Origin: Quillaja saponaria
Lineage: Eukaryota; Streptophyta; Magnoliopsida; Fabales; Quillajaceae
Reading direction: 5' to 3'
Assembly (NCBI GenBank): GCA_029379385.1
Contig: CM055610.1
Location: 21,523,961-21,587,960 of the forward strand
Length of the DNA: 64,000 nucleotides
Shown: positions 60,993-64,000 of the stretch, piece after piece
How the letters are laid out: every line of letters starts with the position of its first letter
Numbering within the stretch: the first letter of the stretch is position 1
Program-made: the position numbers and the translations under genes
Notes under the pieces: generated by a model
Database searches by the model: none
Told to the model about the DNA's origin: nothing
What the model saw: only the letters and a program-made list of their open reading frames with translations

Positions 60993-63900
60993 ATCCCAAC
61001 ATCCGCTTGTTGCTTTTCTTTTCTTTTATTTTATCTTGGGGGTAAACGTTATGTGTATTAGATTGGGCTTTGGGCCCATCACGCATGGCAGATCTAATCA
61101 TTTACACTTTATTTTTGGTTAAATAAAAATTCACTAAAAATTAAGGATGTTTGTTATGTGAATGACATAAAATTATTGAGTAGACGAAATAGGCCTATTA
61201 TCTGTCAAAAATAAAATATCTTTTACGTTTTTATATTCTCATATCTTTTTATCCTTTTCAATCTCACTTTATCTCTTTCCTTAAGATTCATCCATGGCGT
61301 CTCCTATTTTGAGCAAAGTTTTCATCTGCATCTCACATGGCGGTTGAAGAACAATCCATCTAAACAAATATTCCTCCATCACCAATACCACATGCCCCAT
61401 TTTTGTTGGCACTGGACTCCGGTCCTGTAGACATAAAAGGAGTAACAGAATTTGCATTCGGCATCATCAATTTAAACAAATTCATATCATCAACGACCAA
61501 GCATTACAATTTTACTCTTAAATTTTTGAATATATTCCAACTACTAACTAGATCTTGCTGAAATAATCTAACCCCATGTAACCCTTTAGAGTTATAGTCA
61601 ATACCAAAATTCTTATACAGTAGGAAATGAAGTGTCTTAATGTATTAAATTAGCAGAACCCTTAGCATCTGGGTTTATCACCTCTTTCACTTTATCATTG
61701 AACTTAGCAACCAAGAGTGAAATTAGTAGCAAAAGATTACCAAATACTACGCCAAGGTCAAAGTTAATGCTTGTAGAACCCTTGGCATAACTTGTTCTGA
61801 GTTTTAGAAGCAAATTGGTAGGCACTGTATCTTATCGAGCAAGATTGTACCATTTTATTATAGTCTAATGCATCGATCTCGGCAACAATGCTTTCACGTC
61901 AGGACCGATCGAACCCATCTTTGAGCTTTACTACTAGACTATCATTATCCAATTGAAATGGGATGGTCATCTTTGTTGACATCGAACTCATCCGAAGCAG
62001 AAAAATTGCAATCTTTAAGGAAAGAAAATCAAAATCAGTCTTCCCAAAAAATAAAGATATAAGCTACAATGAAAAATCAAAGAATAAAGTGATAGAGGAG
62101 AAAAGGAACAATTTTTAGGTTTATCTATGCTCTGAGCACCCAACTTAGTGCTTGAAGTGAGCTTAGCAGAGACTGAAACGAAGAGGGATGCCATAGATGA
62201 TTTTGAGGTCAAAGAAACAAGAAAGAAAAGGACACAAATGAGAATTAGGATACGAGAAAATGAAAGTCAGATAAAGCAAAGTGATTTTCCTTTTTGACAG
62301 ATAATAAAACCCAGTTTCGTTCACAAAACAATTTTAAGTCGTTCACATATCAGCACCCAAAATTAATTATAGTTTTGTATCCATGTTTTCAGATCTAGCT
62401 CATAATCAACCCAAAAGAGGAAAAAGGTCAAGGGTGAGAGGTTCAACCAGAGTTAAACAGTAAAAAGAAATTATAATATTTATAATACAAAATCAAAATA
62501 TATTACTTTTAAATATAATATTTAATTATATATTTTTGTTAAATTATTTTGAAAATTAGTATTTATTTATTTAAAAGTGCTTATTGTGAAAATTAGTATT
62601 TATTTATTTATTTAAAAGCACTTCTATTTTAATATTTACATTAGTATAATTGTTTAAAAACTAATTTGATTGAATCTATAGTTTAAGTCAATGGTGTGTT
62701 GATAAAATGATTTTTGTTTTTTGTTTTTAAAGAGTTAGTGTCATATTACAATTTTAAAATCCCGTCAATTCCTCAAAGTTTATGATAGATTGATCAAAAT
62801 TTTCAAGCTTAAATGAGTTTTGATAGAGTTTTGATTATCATATCTTTAGAACCACTCACTTTGTCTAATGCCTAAGCCAAGTCTCAAAATTTTCAATTTT
62901 ATTGGCCGATTCTAAAAATATTAATTTATACAACATGTACTTGAGAAACAAGTGTGACAAATATTATTTTTAATATAGTTTTTCAATTTTTGCCACAATT
63001 TGGAATTTTTTTTTTATCAGAGATAAAATAAAATTTTAACAAGATCTAAAATTATAATTCCAATATCTACCCTTGAGTATTACCCATAATGATGACCGTT
63101 TTTGTTTGAATACAAACTTATCAAAGTTTGATGACAACAAACTATTTCTCTTTTCTCATGTTTATTCATCATCATCACCAATGTATTTTCGTTTATCCTT
63201 TTTTGCTCATAGTCTGTAGTAGTTGGGAGTTAGAACAAACATAATGCCAATCATCTCATTTGTATATATATACTTCCACATATTTTAAAGAAAGGATGGT
63301 GCAAGTCACAACCAAAATAAAAGTTGGATAATTTAAACTTCAACATAAACATGTAAGTTCCCAATTAATTTTGTCATTAACTAAAATACAGCCACCCACA
63401 GAATTAGTAAAAAAAGAATAACAAAAGAAAAAGAGACGTAAACAAAAAGCTCTCTGCCTCTACCTACATCAACCTACTCAGCCCTCACAAACAAGTTCAT
63501 TTCATTCATTCAAATCACTTTCCCCAACCCAGAGGGTTGGATTACTGTGTATTGTCGGTATCTGCATTCTGCCACCATAAAAGGGAAAAAAGAAAAGAAA
63601 ATTGAAGCAGTGGGTTGGATTACGGTGTGGGTCTAGCTAGCTGAATCTTGGGTGCTTTTCTCAAGTCGGGTATCACTGTATCAGTACCATCATCCTCAAT
63701 ATTGGCGGGAGTTGACGGCTATTCATTGGTTGTAAATCTGATCACAAAGTTATTACTTTGGAAATTAAGTATTGTGCTTTCTTCAAATAATGACAATTTA
63801 CTCTTGTTCAGTCTCTTCTCGACAGAGTCTCGCATATATAAACCGTCTGAGGAACCCAGTTGAACATTTAATACTTGTCAAATTTTTACGTTTTCTCCTT

Positions 63901-64000
63901 ATAATAATCCCTCGGGTTTTGTTTTTCCCTTGATTTTTTGGGGGTGACCTCTCTCAATTTCTCTTCAAAGTCAATGATACTGTATAGATTGACAAATCTC
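60993..64000. other. Terminal region with no recognised gene
   Basis: On the minus strand, an ATG at 62194 opens a Ser/Thr-rich, transit-peptide-like start (MASLFVSVSAKLTSSTKLG) that runs into stops; further fragments down to 61640 do not join into a gene I can name. A candidate last exon is discussed in the findings. A microsatellite-like AT-rich block covers 62460-62660. Confidence 0.45.
62551..62622. repeat. Short direct repeat
   Basis: GAAAATTAGTATTTATTTAT followed by TTAAAAG.. occurs at 62551-62582 and again at 62588-62622, the second copy with one extra TTTA unit. Confidence 0.85.

Noticed and set aside
61640..62200. Minus-strand pieces with a plastid-transit-like start
   Set aside because: The pieces cannot be joined by good splice sites and match no protein I know; chance composition is likely.

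Overview
This is nuclear DNA from a flowering plant, most likely a core eudicot. The evidence is the AT-rich intergenic DNA, many GT-AG introns, plant-specific gene families (ARF17-type auxin response factor with a miR160 site, BPS1-like, KOMPEITO-type rhomboid), a plant tRNA-Trp and an RTE-type non-LTR retrotransposon tail. I cannot name the genus. Gene models were assembled by hand from splice sites and remembered family sequences. No alignment program was run.

Layout, left to right. Minus strand: a five-exon VPS9A-type Rab5-family GEF (423-8576) and an eleven-exon beta-1,3-galactosyltransferase (10455-14982). Plus strand: a small mitochondrial-type membrane protein (19847-20068), a three-exon organellar ribosomal protein bS16 (21694-24378), and an eIF5 gene (26893-28239) whose leader carries a 77-codon upstream ORF. 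Next come two damaged plus-strand loci. One is an ARF17-like gene with two frameshifts in exon 1 (32029-36079). The other is a serine hydroxymethyltransferase of the SHM6/SHM7 type with two nonsense codons, two frameshifts and a non-GT donor (38318-43805), with a 5'-truncated retrotransposon in its third intron. Minus strand again: a two-exon BPS1-like gene (45591-46667). After about 9.6 kb with no recognisable gene comes a six-exon rhomboid of the KOM type (56282-60047). A tRNA-Trp(CCA) lies at 60921-60992. The last 3 kb hold no gene I can name.

The most informative pattern is the gene set. As I recall the Arabidopsis map, B3GALT7, eIF5, ARF17 and KOM lie together around At1g77810-At1g77860, and the sister segment around At1g22015-At1g22030 carries B3GALT5, SHM6 and a BPS1-like gene. 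This window holds the union of both, as an ancestral block would. Within it, ARF17 and SHM, which are neighbours, are both disrupted while all other genes read through cleanly. This suggests local gene decay, perhaps because a duplicated copy exists elsewhere, although sequence error remains possible for the single-base indels.

Two genes of the block, ARF17 and KOM, are known in Arabidopsis for callose and pollen-wall formation. The remaining genes serve endosomal trafficking, Golgi glycosylation, organellar translation and cytosolic translation initiation.
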